In this document: positions 27,309 to 37,019 of the stretch, piece by piece
Layout of the letters: the number at the start of each line of letters is the position of its first letter
How positions within the stretch are numbered: the stretch's first letter is position 1
Assembly: GCA_019637295.1 (NCBI GenBank)
Contig: JAHBVX010000001.1
Coordinates: 1,122,511 to 1,186,510, forward strand
Origin: Polyangiaceae bacterium
Lineage (GTDB): Bacteria > Myxococcota_A > Polyangia > Polyangiales > Polyangiaceae
Length of the DNA stretch: 64,000 bases
Direction of reading: 5' to 3'
The notes under the pieces: model-generated
Database searches by the model: none
Told to the model about the DNA's origin: nothing
Seen by the model: only the letters and a program-made list of their open reading frames with translations
Position numbers and translations under genes: made by a program

Positions 27309-28559
27309 ATGACGCAAGGGACCGAGTCCTCGGATGTACCGGCTGCGACGCCATCGCTGAACCCGGCTGCCAGCAGGTTACTCGAGCAGATCTCGCGGCA
27401 GGGTCCGTTCGAGGCCGTCGACCTGTTGCTCGAGCACCCGGACGAGCTCGTGGTCAGCGTGCTCACCTTCGAGAACCCCGCGATCGCGGACGAGATCTTG
27501 TGGCTCCTGCCCGAGGAGCGCCGCAACCGCATCCTCGAGGCAGCCACGGCTGCCCAGCGCGAGCAGTGGTCGAGGAATCACTCCTTCCCGGAGGACAGCG
27601 TGGGTCGGCTCATGAGTCCTCCGACCGCCGTGTTGCGCCCGGATCATCAGGTGAAAGACGCGATCGAGCGCTTGCGCCCGATCGTGAAGAAGGCCCTCGT
27701 GTCCTACGGCTGGGTCGTGGATGAGCAGGGCCGGCTCGTGGGCGTGCTGGTGTTTCGCGAGCTCTTGTTCGCACAGGCCGAGCAGCGGCTCGACGAACTG
27801 ATGGTCAAGAACCCGTTCTCGCTTCGTCCCGAGCTCTCGCTTCAGGAGGCCATGCGTGAGGCGCTCCGGCGGCACTTCCCGGTCTACCCCGTGTGCGACG
27901 AGTCGGGGCGACTGCTCGGCATCCTGCGCGGAGAGAACTTGTTCGAGCAACAGGCGTTCGAGCTCAGCGCACAAGCAGGCACGATGGTCGGTGTCGAGAA
28001 GGAGGAGCGGCTGGCGACGCCCTGGTCGCGTAGTCTCAAGTTTCGCCATCCCTGGCTCCAGCTCAACCTATTCACGGCCTTCATCGCCGCCGCGGTGGTG
28101 GGCGTCTTCCAGGACACGCTCGATCGTCTCGTGGTGCTCGCCGTGTTCTTGCCCGTGCTCGCCGGTCAGTCCGGGAACACCGGCTGCCAGGCGCTCGCCG
28201 TGGCGCTGCGTGGCATGACGCTGGGCGAGCTCGATCCGGGCAAGGCCCGCCAGGTGGCCATGAAGGAAGGCCTGCTCGGCTTGCTCAACGGCGGGCTGGT
28301 CGGGCTGACGGCGGCGGCCGGGATGCTCTTGTTCGCCAAGTCTCAGGGCCACCCGGCGGCGTGGACGCTGGCGCTGGTCGTGCTGATCGCCATGATCGGC
28401 AGCTGCACCGTAAGCGGGATCTCCGGCGCGGTGGTGCCGGTCACTCTCAAGCGTCTAGGGGCGGACCCCGCAACGGCGTCCAGCATCTTCCTGACGACCG
28501 CGACGGACGTCGTCAGCATGGGCATGTTCCTGGCGCTCGCGTCGTGGCTCATCCCGTGA
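27309..28559 (+). CDS. mgtE: MgtE-type magnesium transporter
   Basis: A 416-aa Mg2+ channel/transporter. Residues 1-125 are the helical N domain (LLEHPDELVVSVL, WLLPEERR), about 130-250 two CBS domains that sense Mg2+ (RLMSPPTAVLRPDHQ; NPFSLRPELSLQEAM), and 265-416 five membrane helices with the pore signature AGQSGNTGCQALAVALRG (about 296-313). SGAVVPVTLKRLGADPATAS with conserved D is present in the last helices. The frame is open back to 27222, but ATG 27309 gives the usual N-terminus. Convergent with the next gene, 6 bp apart. Confidence 0.95.
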   Translation: MTQGTESSDVPAATPSLNPAASRLLEQISRQGPFEAVDLLLEHPDELVVSVLTFENPAIADEILWLLPEERRNRILEAATAAQREQWSRNHSFPEDSVGRLMSPPTAVLRPDHQVKDAIERLRPIVKKALVSYGWVVDEQGRLVGVLVFRELLFAQAEQRLDELMVKNPFSLRPELSLQEAMREALRRHFPVYPVCDESGRLLGILRGENLFEQQAFELSAQAGTMVGVEKEERLATPWSRSLKFRHPWLQLNLFTAFIAAAVVGVFQDTLDRLVVLAVFLPVLAGQSGNTGCQALAVALRGMTLGELDPGKARQVAMKEGLLGLLNGGLVGLTAAAGMLLFAKSQGHPAAWTLALVVLIAMIGSCTVSGISGAVVPVTLKRLGADPATASSIFLTTATDVVSMGMFLALASWLIP

Positions 28560-28565
28560 GGGCGC

Positions 28566-29552
28566 TCAGCTGCGGGCGGGCACGGCCAGCAGCAGCGCCT
28601 CCTGCGTGCCCGGGGGCGCGAGCTCGCCATCGTCGAGCAGTCGCACGTCGAGCTCCCTGCCCACGCCGGCGGCGACCGCGACCCTCACGGCTCGCAGCGG
28701 CTCGAGCGGCCCGCCCGGGCTGCCCAGGGTCTCCGGCGAGCGGCTGGCGCTCGGGCTCTCTACGGCGCGGGGCCTGAGCACCTCCGGGATGCTCGGCACC
28801 GCCGGCTCCACGCTCGGCGCGGCGAGCTCCGCGCTCGGCGCCGCGAGCTCCGGGCTGGCCGCCACCGGCGCCACTGGCTCTCGCGCCGCGAACTCACGCG
28901 TGGAGTTGCGGGGTGCGGTGGGCTCCGGCGGCGGAACGTCGATGGGGGCGGGCGGTGGTGCGTCGGCTGCAGGCTCGCTCGCGCCAAAGGAACGGATGTC
29001 CATCACCATGGTCCGCTCCGCGCGCACCGTGATGCCCACGTTCACCGCGGTGGCTTCGTCGTCTTGGGAGAGGCGGGGGGGCTCGGGGCGCGCTCGCTTC
29101 GCCACCGGGGCGGTCGTCTCCGCGGGGGCGGAGTCCCGCACCGACTGCGCAGCAGCCTTGAGCAGTCCGGTGTCGGGGCCTTCGAGGTGGGTGATGTCAT
29201 CGAGCGCCACGCGGTACGGCGCGGTCGGCATCATGGGGTTCTTCTGGCCCCGGGCGCTCCCTGACTCGACCCGCTCGGTGGACGGCGCCGCACCCAGACT
29301 CGGGACCGCCGGCTCGGCGGATGGAGCAGGCGCGATCTCGAGCAGCTGCGCGGCCCGGTCGAGATCGTCCGCGCGTTGATGATTGCCCTCGGCCGTGGCC
29401 GCTTGCACGGCGTGATGGAGCCAGCGCAGGGCCAGGTCGCGCTCTCCTCGGGCCCACGCCGCCGTCGCGGTCTCCACGGCCCAGCGCACGTCGGACGAGT
29501 CGTCCGCCCGCGGGTGCAGGATCTGTTGGATCCAGACCGAGCTCTGGCTCAT
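28566..29552 (-). CDS. Pro/Ala-rich hypothetical protein with helical N-terminus
   Basis: A 328-aa protein whose ATG overlaps the thiolase stop (4 bp). Residues 1-75 are a helical domain (TATAAWARGERDLALRWLHHAVQAA) resembling a single TPR-like unit. Residues 80-280 are disordered and rich in Pro, Ala and Glu, with imperfect repeats of PELAAPSAE. The last ~45 residues form a small beta domain (LEPLRAVRVAVAAGVG; LDVRLLDDGE). Frames upstream of 29552 belong to the antisense of the thiolase. No known family recognised. The layout (protein-binding helices, long linker, small terminal domain) suggests an adaptor or regulatory scaffold. Confidence 0.65.
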   Translation of the reverse strand: MSQSSVWIQQILHPRADDSSDVRWAVETATAAWARGERDLALRWLHHAVQAATAEGNHQRADDLDRAAQLLEIAPAPSAEPAVPSLGAAPSTERVESGSARGQKNPMMPTAPYRVALDDITHLEGPDTGLLKAAAQSVRDSAPAETTAPVAKRARPEPPRLSQDDEATAVNVGITVRAERTMVMDIRSFGASEPAADAPPPAPIDVPPPEPTAPRNSTREFAAREPVAPVAASPELAAPSAELAAPSVEPAVPSIPEVLRPRAVESPSASRSPETLGSPGGPLEPLRAVRVAVAAGVGRELDVRLLDDGELAPPGTQEALLLAVPARS

Positions 29553-30760
29553 CGAGCGCTCTCGAACAAGGTGGCGATGCCCTGACCCACGCCGATGCAC
29601 AAGGTGCACAGGCCGACCTTGGCGCGGGGCCTCTGCTTCATGGCAGACATGAGCGTGGCCACGATGCGTGCGCCCGAGGCGCCGATGGGGTGACCGAGCG
29701 CGATCGAGCCGCCGAGCACGTTGACCCGCTCCGGATCTAGATCGAGGCCGCGCAGGCAAGCCAAGCTCTGCGCGGCGAACGCCTCGTTGAGCTCGATCAC
29801 GTCGACGTTGGGGATGCGCAGGCCGGCGCGCGCGAGCGCCTTCTTGGATGCCGGGATCGGCCCCTCGCCCATGTAGTTGGGATCGAGTCCCACGGTGGCG
29901 CAGGTGACGAAGCGCAGCGCGGGCGTGAGCCCGAGCTCGCTCAGGCACCGCTCACTGGCGAGCAAGACGGCCGCTGCACCGTCGTTGATGGGGGACGAGT
30001 TGCCCGCGGTGACGCTGCCACCTTCCCGGAAGGCGGCCGGCAAACGCGCGAGCGACTCGAGCGTGCTGTCCTTGCGCACGCACTCGTCGCGCTCCACGTT
30101 GATCGGCGGTCCCTTGCGCTGAGGCACGGCGACCGGACAAATCTCGCCGGAGAACGCGCCTTGCTCCCACGCCGCGTGTGCCTTCTGCTGCGACGCTAGA
30201 GCGAAGGCATCCTGCTCCTCGCGACCGATGCCGTACTTCTTCGCGACGTTCTCCGCCGTTTCTCCCATGCTGGTCAGCCCGTAACGCTGCTCGAGCCTGG
30301 GGTTGGGGTAGCGCCAGCCCAGGGTCGTGTCGTAGATCGTCGGCGGCATGCGCGAGAAGGGCTCCTCCGCCTTGGGCATCGAGTACGGAGCGCGGGTCAT
30401 GCTCTCCACTCCGCCGGCGATGACCAGGTCCGCCTCACCCAGGGCGATCAGACGCGCGCCCTCGTTGACCGCTTCCAGCCCCGAGCCACACAAACGGTTG
30501 ACGGTGACCGCCGGGACGTCGTGGGAGACACCCGCGATGAGCGCGGCCATGCGGGCCACGTTGCGGTTGTCCTCCCCCGCTTGATTCGTGGCGCCGAACA
30601 CCACGTGTCCGAGGCGCTCGCGAATCACCGGGTGTCGCTCGAGCAGCGCCTCGATCACCCGAGCGGCGAGATCGTCGGTGCGAACCGACGCGAGCGCGCC
30701 CCGATACCTGCCGATCGGAGTGCGAACGGCATCGACGACGAAGACAGCCTCCAGCGACAT
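29549..30760 (-). CDS. Acetyl-CoA acyltransferase (thiolase)
   Basis: A 403-aa degradative-type thiolase that cleaves 3-ketoacyl-CoA or, in reverse, joins two acetyl-CoA. Nucleophile Cys91 (NRLCGSGLEA), NEAFAAQ near 322, GHPIGASGAR near 356 with the catalytic His, and the second Cys in CIGVGQG near 390 are all present. The segment NQAGEDNRNVARMA (59-72) is typical of the PcaF/PaaJ beta-ketoadipyl-CoA thiolase branch, so an aromatic-degradation role is possible, though no other genes of that pathway are near. A 3-hydroxyacyl-CoA dehydrogenase lies at 45 kb. Confidence 0.93.
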   Translation of the reverse strand: MSLEAVFVVDAVRTPIGRYRGALASVRTDDLAARVIEALLERHPVIRERLGHVVFGATNQAGEDNRNVARMAALIAGVSHDVPAVTVNRLCGSGLEAVNEGARLIALGEADLVIAGGVESMTRAPYSMPKAEEPFSRMPPTIYDTTLGWRYPNPRLEQRYGLTSMGETAENVAKKYGIGREEQDAFALASQQKAHAAWEQGAFSGEICPVAVPQRKGPPINVERDECVRKDSTLESLARLPAAFREGGSVTAGNSSPINDGAAAVLLASERCLSELGLTPALRFVTCATVGLDPNYMGEGPIPASKKALARAGLRIPNVDVIELNEAFAAQSLACLRGLDLDPERVNVLGGSIALGHPIGASGARIVATLMSAMKQRPRAKVGLCTLCIGVGQGIATLFESAR

Positions 30761-30868
30761 GCGAGGAGTCTAACTCAGCGCATCCGCGCCCGCGACACCC
30801 GCAATCGTGGCCGGCGATCGACGGTTGACTCTTCCCTACGGCCCGCATTTCCGTACCCTGTCCGGGCC

Positions 30869-32281
30869 ATGCCGCCGCCCTGGAACATCTGGCCCTATCA
30901 CCGCACCGGCTCCGCCGTCACCTTCCCTCGCGACGAGGGCTGGCATCGGCTCCTCCCCGGCCGCATCGCCAACCCGGCGCTCTCGGACATGGAGTGGGTG
31001 TATCTCAACGCGCACGTGAACGAGGTCGGGGGTCAAGGGCGCTCGTTCATCGTGTTTGCCGCCTACTTCACCCAAGGGCTGCGCTTCCTGGTGGTGCGCG
31101 CCTTCGACCCTCAGGACGCGTACCTCGGCGCCTGGACCGGCACCGCCTGGGGTCTCTTGCGGGCGTCCCCCGAGCGCCTCGACCTCACCTTCAAGCACGG
31201 CGGCGGGACGGACGAGTGGAGCACGCGCACCGACGCCGGTGGCCAGGCGATTCCGTTCTCGTCGCGGCTGGTCGCCAAGGACGACGCGGGCGCGTTCTCG
31301 GTCGCCCTCGAGACGACGAACACCAAGCGGCCGTACGAGGCCGGTGGCCGTGGCTACCTTCCCTTCGGCCAGCGAGGCGCGTTCTACTACTACTCGCTCA
31401 CCCGACTGCAGGTCAGCGGCACGCTGGAGCTGACGCGGCTGGATGGAGGCGGGCGCGAGACCGTGAACGTCGAAGGCGTCGGCTGGTACGACCACCAGTG
31501 GGGGCCGTTCTACGTCACGCCCATCCGCAACAAGAACCTGGAAGAGTACGAGTGGATGAGCATCCAGCTCGACACCGGCGACGAGATCCTGCTCACCACC
31601 GTGTGGGAGCCCCACGGCGAGACGCCGAGTCTTCCGGCCTACGGCGGCGCGGGGCTCGTGCGGGCCGATCAGACCTTCGACAAGCTCATCGGGTCACACC
31701 GCTGGAAGCGCACCCGCTTTTGGCGCTCGGGCAAGCAGCACGCGACCTACTCTGCCGGGTGGACCTTCGACGCGCCCGAGTGGGACACCCACCTGGTGAT
31801 CAAGCCGCGTTACCACGATCAGCTCACGCCGCTGATCGACGCGCCGCCGCCGAACCTGCTCGGCACCGTCAGCCGCCTGCTCGAGGGTTGGGCCACGCTG
31901 CTCGGGGACTTCTGGGAGGGAAGCTGCCGGGTCGAGGGCACCTTCGGCGGCAATCCGGTGAAGGGTCTCGCCTTCGCAGAGCTCGTGAAGCGCTACGAAG
32001 ATCCGGTGTTCCGGGTTCAGGTCGTGCGCAACGAGCCCGGCCTGTGCGTGCTCGAGTGGCGGGTGGAGAACCCAGACGAGCAGGTGCCGCTGAAATTCCG
32101 CTTCTACCTCGAGCGCGAGGACAGCAGCCCCATCCTGGACGAGTCGGATCTCGACGTGCCCGTCTACGTGCTCGACGACCCGAGCCTGCCCAAGAACGAG
32201 ACGCTGGTCGTGCGGGTCGTGGCTACCAGCCAGGACGGCGCGATCTCCGGGACCGCCGCCACCACCCTGGTCTTGCGCTAG
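30869..32281 (+). CDS. CrtC/AttH-like lipocalin-fold protein
   Basis: A 470-aa protein. ATG 30869 is chosen because the upstream open frame is antisense to the thiolase. Two lipocalin-like halves are suggested. The motif [12 protein letters not shown] (about 206-217) is the key signature of the carotenoid 1,2-hydratase/AttH superfamily (usually W-x-D-H-E-W). Trp-rich strands throughout fit a calyx for a hydrophobic ligand. The family includes CrtC, which hydrates carotenoid ends, and secreted lipid-handling AttH proteins. No clear signal peptide. A carotene-desaturase-like gene lies 6 kb away. Catalysis on a carotenoid is plausible but not shown. Confidence 0.78.
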   Translation: MPPPWNIWPYHRTGSAVTFPRDEGWHRLLPGRIANPALSDMEWVYLNAHVNEVGGQGRSFIVFAAYFTQGLRFLVVRAFDPQDAYLGAWTGTAWGLLRASPERLDLTFKHGGGTDEWSTRTDAGGQAIPFSSRLVAKDDAGAFSVALETTNTKRPYEAGGRGYLPFGQRGAFYYYSLTRLQVSGTLELTRLDGGGRETVNVEGVGWYDHQWGPFYVTPIRNKNLEEYEWMSIQLDTGDEILLTTVWEPHGETPSLPAYGGAGLVRADQTFDKLIGSHRWKRTRFWRSGKQHATYSAGWTFDAPEWDTHLVIKPRYHDQLTPLIDAPPPNLLGTVSRLLEGWATLLGDFWEGSCRVEGTFGGNPVKGLAFAELVKRYEDPVFRVQVVRNEPGLCVLEWRVENPDEQVPLKFRFYLEREDSSPILDESDLDVPVYVLDDPSLPKNETLVVRVVATSQDGAISGTAATTLVLR

Positions 32282-32769
32282 CGCGCCACGGCCAGCTCGT
32301 GGTCCAGCATCGCGTCGCCGTCGAACACGAATCTTCCGTCGAAACGGCGTCGTGCGATCAGGTGCGGTAGCCAGAGCGCGTCGTCGACCCACATCTCTGC
32401 GTAAGGGATGGCGTGCAGGGGCGTCCACAGGGGCACCGCCTCCGCGGTCTCCTCCGGAGTTCCGGACAGAGCCTCGGCGCGGAACACGGTGACGAAGATG
32501 CTGTAGCCATCCACGAACTGAAACGCGAGCGTGCCGCCCTCGCTCAACTGCGCTGGCGTGACCCGGAGCTCCTCTTCGACCTCGCGGACGGCGGCGTCGA
32601 GCGCAGTCTCGCCCGGGTCGATGCGCCCGCCGGGCCCGTTGATCTTGCCCGCGCCGAGGCCTCGCTTCTTGCGGATCAAGAGCACCTGGTCGTCGCGCAA
32701 GACGAAGCACAGCGTGGCCAGGTCCTTGGCGCGCCAAGTGGTCCAGTCGATGTCGGCGAGGCAGCGCAT
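32278..32769 (-). CDS. NUDIX hydrolase, MutT/MTH1-like
   Basis: A 163-aa NUDIX enzyme starting at ATG 32769. The NUDIX box G-x5-E-x7-R-E-x-x-E-E is intact ([22 protein letters not shown], about 46-67). The sequence [27 protein letters not shown] before it resembles human MTH1 and related 8-oxo-dGTP diphosphatases, which clean oxidised nucleotides. It overlaps the CrtC-like gene tail to tail by 4 bp. A much longer open frame to 34017 in the same phase is antisense-free noise from the RND gene and is not used. Confidence 0.88.
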   Translation of the reverse strand: MRCLADIDWTTWRAKDLATLCFVLRDDQVLLIRKKRGLGAGKINGPGGRIDPGETALDAAVREVEEELRVTPAQLSEGGTLAFQFVDGYSIFVTVFRAEALSGTPEETAEAVPLWTPLHAIPYAEMWVDDALWLPHLIARRRFDGRFVFDGDAMLDHELAVAR

Positions 32770-32810
32770 CGGCCCGAGCTTACCGCGAGGTGGCCCGTCG
32801 CGCTGACGCT

Positions 32811-35800
32811 TCAGTCCGTTGGCTCCGGCCGGCCACCGAAGCGAACGTACAGCGCAGGCAGCGCGAACAGGGTGGCCAGCGTGCTGGTCACGAGCCCGCC
32901 GATCACCACCGTGGCCAGCGGACGCTGAACCTCCGCGCCCATGCCCGTCGCGACGGCCATGGGTAAGAACCCGAGCGCGGCGACCAGCGCCGTCGTCAGC
33001 ACGGGTCTGAGCCGCTCCGAGGCCGCGGCGCGCGCGGCCGCCAAGGGCTCCTCCCCGGCGAGCTGACGATTGCGAATCGCGGCCAAGAGCACCACGCCGT
33101 TGAGGGTGGCCACGCCGGACAGCGCCAAGAAGCCGACCGCGGCGCTCACGCTCAGATCCAGATCCCGCAGCGCCAGCGCGAAGAATCCGCCGGTGGCGGC
33201 GGTGGGGACGTTCACGAAGATCAAGAGCGCGGGCCGCATCGCCCCAAACGCCAGGTACAGGAGCGTGAGGATGACCATCAGCGTGCCTGGCACGATGAAC
33301 GCCAGGCGCAGCGCGGCGCGCTCGAGGTTCTCGTACTGACCACCGTACTCGACGTAGTAGCCCGAGGGCAGCGGGACGGCGGCCACGCGTTGCTGGACCT
33401 CTTGCACGAAGCTGGCCAGATCCCGACCGCGCACGTTGGCCTCCACCGTCACTCGACGCCGGCCCTGCTCGCGGCTCACCTGCGCCGGCCCGTCGCTCAG
33501 CGCCAGGGTCGCCACGTCTCCCAGGAGCACGCTCCGCCCCTCCGCCAGCGGAATGCGGAGGGTCCGCATGGGTTCCACGTCCGCCGCTGGCTCCGTCGCC
33601 GTCCGCATCACGATGTCGAAGCGCCGCTCGCCCTCGATCAGCCGCCCGATCGTGCGCCCGACCCGCAACGACTCGACGAAGGCCAGCAGCTCGTCCGAGC
33701 GCACCCCATAGCGCCCCATGCGCACCGGGTCTGGGTGCACCGTGAGCATCCGCAGCCCCTTGGTGGGCTCGGTGCGGACGTCCGCGGCGCCCGGCACCTT
33801 GGACAGGGTGGCCGCTACCTCGTCCGCCAAGCGCCGGAGGGTTGGAAGATCGTCGCCGAAGAGCTTCACCCCGACGTCCGAGCGCACCCCGCCGATCAGC
33901 TCCTGTACCCGCATCTCGATCGGTTGGGTGAAGCCAAAGGCCGCACCCGGCAGCGCCTTGTGGACTGCCGGCGCGAAGGCGTCCGAGAACCCCGCCGCGT
34001 CCCGCGCGGTGACCCACTCCTTGCGCGGGCGCAGGATGACGAACACGTCGCTCTGCTCGACGCCCATCACGTCCGTGGCCACGTCAGGGCTGCCCGTTCG
34101 AGTCACGACCCGGGCGACGTCGGGGAACTCCAGCAGCGCCTTCTCCACCGCGGTGGTGCCACGCACCGTCTCCGCGATGGACACGCTGGGCGGGCGGGTG
34201 ATCTGGATGGCGAGGTCTCCCTCTTCCAGTCGAGGGACGAACTCCGCGCCGCGGGTGCTGGCCACCAGCGCGCCCGCCACCAACAGCGCGCTCACGCCGC
34301 CGAGCGCGAGTCGGTGCCGCGGCGCGAGCCAGTCGCCGATGGGCGTGTACAGCGAGCGCAGGCCCCGCACCAGGCGCGGCTCGGCGTGTCCCCCACTCTT
34401 CAGCACCAACGAGCCGGCCGCGGGGATCCAGGTGAAGGTCAGGATCAGCGCGGTGCCGATGGCGAAGAGCACCGTCAGCGCCATGGGGCGGAACATGCGC
34501 CCTTCCACGCCCTCGAGCAGCAGCACCGGCACGTACACCACGCCGATGATCGCCACCGCCATCGTGACCGGACGCGCCACCTCGCCCATCACGCGGCCCA
34601 TGGCGGCCCGTGCGTCGAGCTGGCGGGCTGCCATGGCGGCGAGCGCTCCCTCCACCACGACCACGGCGCCGTCGACCACCAGACCGAAGTCGATGGCGCC
34701 CAGGCTCAGCAGGTTGCCGCTGATGCCAAAGGCGAGCATCAAGCTGAACGCGCCCAGCATCGAGAGCGGGATGACCGTGGCGACCAACAGCCCCGCCCGC
34801 CAGTCCCCGAGCATCAACAGCAGCACCAGCGCGACGATGATGCCGCCCTCGAGCAGGTTCATGCGCACCGTGTGCAGCACTTGGTCCACGAAGGACGCGC
34901 GATCGTAGAGCGGCTCGATCTTCACGCCCTCGGGCAGGCTGGGCTCGATCTCTCGGATGCGCTCCTTGACTCGGCCGACGACGTCGTGCGCGTTGCCTCC
35001 AGAGATCATCTGCACCATGGCGTAGACCGTCTCGCCCTCGCCGTCGGCCGTGGCCGCCGAGAAGCGAGGCTCCGCGCCGTCCCGCACGTCGGCCACGTCG
35101 CGCACCAGGATGGGGCGCACCATGCCCTCGTCTGCGCGGGTGGTGATGACCTGATTGGCGACGTCGTCCGGGTGTGAGTACTGCGCCTCTACCCGCACGA
35201 AGGTGCCCTCCTCGGAGCGTTCGATCGCTCCCGCGCTGACGTTCGTGCCGCCGCCGAGCACCGCCTCCTCGACCATCGCAGGCGTGACTCCGGCGCTGAG
35301 CATCGCGCGGTCCCTCAGGCGCACCTCGACCTGACGCGTGTCTCCACCCCAGGGGTTCACCTCCACCACGCCGGACACCGAGCGCAGGCGATAGGCGATG
35401 TCCCACTGAAGCAGCGTTCGGATCTCCCCGAGCGAGTGCCCCGGCCAGCTCACGGTGAAGTGGTAGACCTCGCCCAGACCGGTGGTGAGCGGGCCGATCT
35501 CGGGGCGGCCGGCGGAGGGTGGTATCTGCTCGCGCGCGCTGGCCAAGCGCTGCGAGACCAGCTGGCGGGCGAGGGTCAGGTCCGTGCCATCCACGAACAC
35601 GATCGTCACCGCGCTGATGGCGGCGCGCGACACCGAACGCACGCGCTCCACTCCCGGGATCCCGGTCAGAGACAACTCCACGGGCTGGGTGACCAGGCGC
35701 TCCACTTCGATGGGCGACAGGCCCGGCGCGGTGGTGAGCACCTGCACTTGGACGTTCGTCACGTCCGGCACCGCGTCGATGGGCAGCCGCAGGTAGCTAC

Positions 35801-35882
35801 GAACGCCGGTGGCGATCAGGATGACGACTCCCAGCAGCGCGAGCAGCGGGTGAGTGAGCACCAGTCTGGCCAGATGACCCAT
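32811..35882 (-). CDS. czcA: CzcA/CusA-type RND heavy-metal efflux pump
   Basis: A 1023-aa inner-membrane proton-driven pump of the heavy-metal (HME) RND class. About twelve membrane helices flank two large periplasmic porter loops. The HME-RND signature [14 protein letters not shown] lies near 397-410, carrying the proton-relay Asp. The N-terminal stretch [18 protein letters not shown] and the repeated pseudo-symmetric halves match CzcA. Ion specificity (Zn/Co/Cd/Ni versus Cu/Ag) cannot be set from motifs I can check. It is last in the leftward order OMF-adaptor-pump, 3 bp after the adaptor stop. Confidence 0.93.
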   Translation of the reverse strand: MGHLARLVLTHPLLALLGVVILIATGVRSYLRLPIDAVPDVTNVQVQVLTTAPGLSPIEVERLVTQPVELSLTGIPGVERVRSVSRAAISAVTIVFVDGTDLTLARQLVSQRLASAREQIPPSAGRPEIGPLTTGLGEVYHFTVSWPGHSLGEIRTLLQWDIAYRLRSVSGVVEVNPWGGDTRQVEVRLRDRAMLSAGVTPAMVEEAVLGGGTNVSAGAIERSEEGTFVRVEAQYSHPDDVANQVITTRADEGMVRPILVRDVADVRDGAEPRFSAATADGEGETVYAMVQMISGGNAHDVVGRVKERIREIEPSLPEGVKIEPLYDRASFVDQVLHTVRMNLLEGGIIVALVLLLMLGDWRAGLLVATVIPLSMLGAFSLMLAFGISGNLLSLGAIDFGLVVDGAVVVVEGALAAMAARQLDARAAMGRVMGEVARPVTMAVAIIGVVYVPVLLLEGVEGRMFRPMALTVLFAIGTALILTFTWIPAAGSLVLKSGGHAEPRLVRGLRSLYTPIGDWLAPRHRLALGGVSALLVAGALVASTRGAEFVPRLEEGDLAIQITRPPSVSIAETVRGTTAVEKALLEFPDVARVVTRTGSPDVATDVMGVEQSDVFVILRPRKEWVTARDAAGFSDAFAPAVHKALPGAAFGFTQPIEMRVQELIGGVRSDVGVKLFGDDLPTLRRLADEVAATLSKVPGAADVRTEPTKGLRMLTVHPDPVRMGRYGVRSDELLAFVESLRVGRTIGRLIEGERRFDIVMRTATEPAADVEPMRTLRIPLAEGRSVLLGDVATLALSDGPAQVSREQGRRRVTVEANVRGRDLASFVQEVQQRVAAVPLPSGYYVEYGGQYENLERAALRLAFIVPGTLMVILTLLYLAFGAMRPALLIFVNVPTAATGGFFALALRDLDLSVSAAVGFLALSGVATLNGVVLLAAIRNRQLAGEEPLAAARAAASERLRPVLTTALVAALGFLPMAVATGMGAEVQRPLATVVIGGLVTSTLATLFALPALYVRFGGRPEPTD

Positions 35883-35885
35883 GGT

Positions 35886-37019
35886 CTACTCGAGCAGCGC
35901 GCGCATCCACTCGCCCTTGAGCAGGATGGCGCCACGGGTGACGACTCGTGCATCCGCCGCCAGGCCGTCGGCGACGTAGGCCGTGCGGCGCGTGCTGACC
36001 GCCACGGTGACCGGCACGGCGCGGAACTCCCCCTTGCTGGCTCCCGGCACGAACACCGTGGGCACCGAGTCCAGCTCCACCACCGCGTCCCGCGGCACTG
36101 CGATCAACTCGGTGTCCCCCCGCGCTTTGCGCTCCAGAGTCACGTCCACGAAGGCGCCGTCGATCAGGTGGTCGCAGCCCTCGCCCAGCTCGACACGAAA
36201 GGCGACGGTCCGGGTGCGTCGCTCGACGGTGCCCGCGCCGCGTTTCACGCTGCCTCGACACGTCGCTGAGGCCCCCATGCCCGAGACCAGCGCGGCGGCG
36301 TCCAGCTCGACGCTGCCGGCCTCCGACTCGGGCACGTCGGCGCGCACGTACAAGCTCGTCTTGTTCACGATCCGAAAGCAGGAGCGCCCGGCGTCCACCT
36401 GCTCGCCGAGCTCGATGTCGCGGTGTACCACGGTGCCTGCGATGGGAGCCTTGAGCGTCAAGCGCTTGCTGCCGCCGCCGAAGGACGCGAGCAGCGAGCG
36501 GGCGCCGCTCTCGTCCGCGCGCGCCGCGGCGAGCTCGGCGCGCGCCTCGATGACGCTGCGCTCGCTGGTCGCCTTCTGCGCCAAGAGCGTCTCCTCCTGA
36601 GCCAGCACCTTCTCTGCGCGCACCTTGCGCGCGCGAGCCAGCGCCAGGTCCCGTGCTACGCGCGCGGCGTCGGGGGCCTCGAGCTCCGCGAGGACGTCGC
36701 CGCGACTCACCGTGTCGCCCTCGCGCACGGCGATCGACGTCACGCGCGCGGAGATGACGGCGCTCACGTGGGCGGCGCCCTCGGGGTCGCTCACCACCTC
36801 GCCACCGACGCCGAGCTCGGTCGTGGGCGAGCGCTTGCTCACCGCCAGAATAGTGACGCGTCCGTCGTCGATCAGCGCAGGATCGACGCGCACGATGGCC
36901 CGGGCCGACGGCGGCTCGGGCGTCGCGTCGTCGGTGCCGGGGCTCGGGTCTTTGCACGCCACCCCGAGCGGGAGCAACGCCAGGACCAGCACGCGTGCGA
37001 GTGGGCAGCGGCGGCTCAC
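35886..37019 (-). CDS. czcB: RND periplasmic adaptor, lipoprotein
   Basis: A 377-aa membrane-fusion protein of the CzcB/HlyD family. The GTG at 37019 overlaps the stop of the outer-membrane gene (GTGA) and gives a leader with lipobox (LGVAC). Order: barrel-sandwich half (ISARVTSIAVREGDTVSRGDVLAELEA, about 98-125), helical hairpin (RDLALARARKVRAEKVLAQEE), second barrel half (LKAPIAGTVVHRDIELGEQV), beta-barrel and membrane-proximal domain. It bridges the pump and the TolC-like channel. An extra ~60 residues before the barrel (VGGEVVSDP) are normal for CzcB-type adaptors. Confidence 0.9.
   Translation of the reverse strand: MSRRCPLARVLVLALLPLGVACKDPSPGTDDATPEPPSARAIVRVDPALIDDGRVTILAVSKRSPTTELGVGGEVVSDPEGAAHVSAVISARVTSIAVREGDTVSRGDVLAELEAPDAARVARDLALARARKVRAEKVLAQEETLLAQKATSERSVIEARAELAAARADESGARSLLASFGGGSKRLTLKAPIAGTVVHRDIELGEQVDAGRSCFRIVNKTSLYVRADVPESEAGSVELDAAALVSGMGASATCRGSVKRGAGTVERRTRTVAFRVELGEGCDHLIDGAFVDVTLERKARGDTELIAVPRDAVVELDSVPTVFVPGASKGEFRAVPVTVAVSTRRTAYVADGLAADARVVTRGAILLKGEWMRALLE

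Noticed and set aside
28566..29948. Extension of the Pro/Ala-rich protein by 132 residues upstream
   Set aside because: The extension overlaps the thiolase gene in another frame and loses the 4-bp coupled start.
33390..35177. 595-codon forward open frame inside the RND pump gene
   Set aside because: Antisense of czcA, rich in His/Gln/Arg with no recognisable motif.
35797..36957. 386-codon reverse frame overlapping the adaptor gene
   Set aside because: Same-strand shadow of the adaptor in a different frame with Arg/Gly/His-rich composition.
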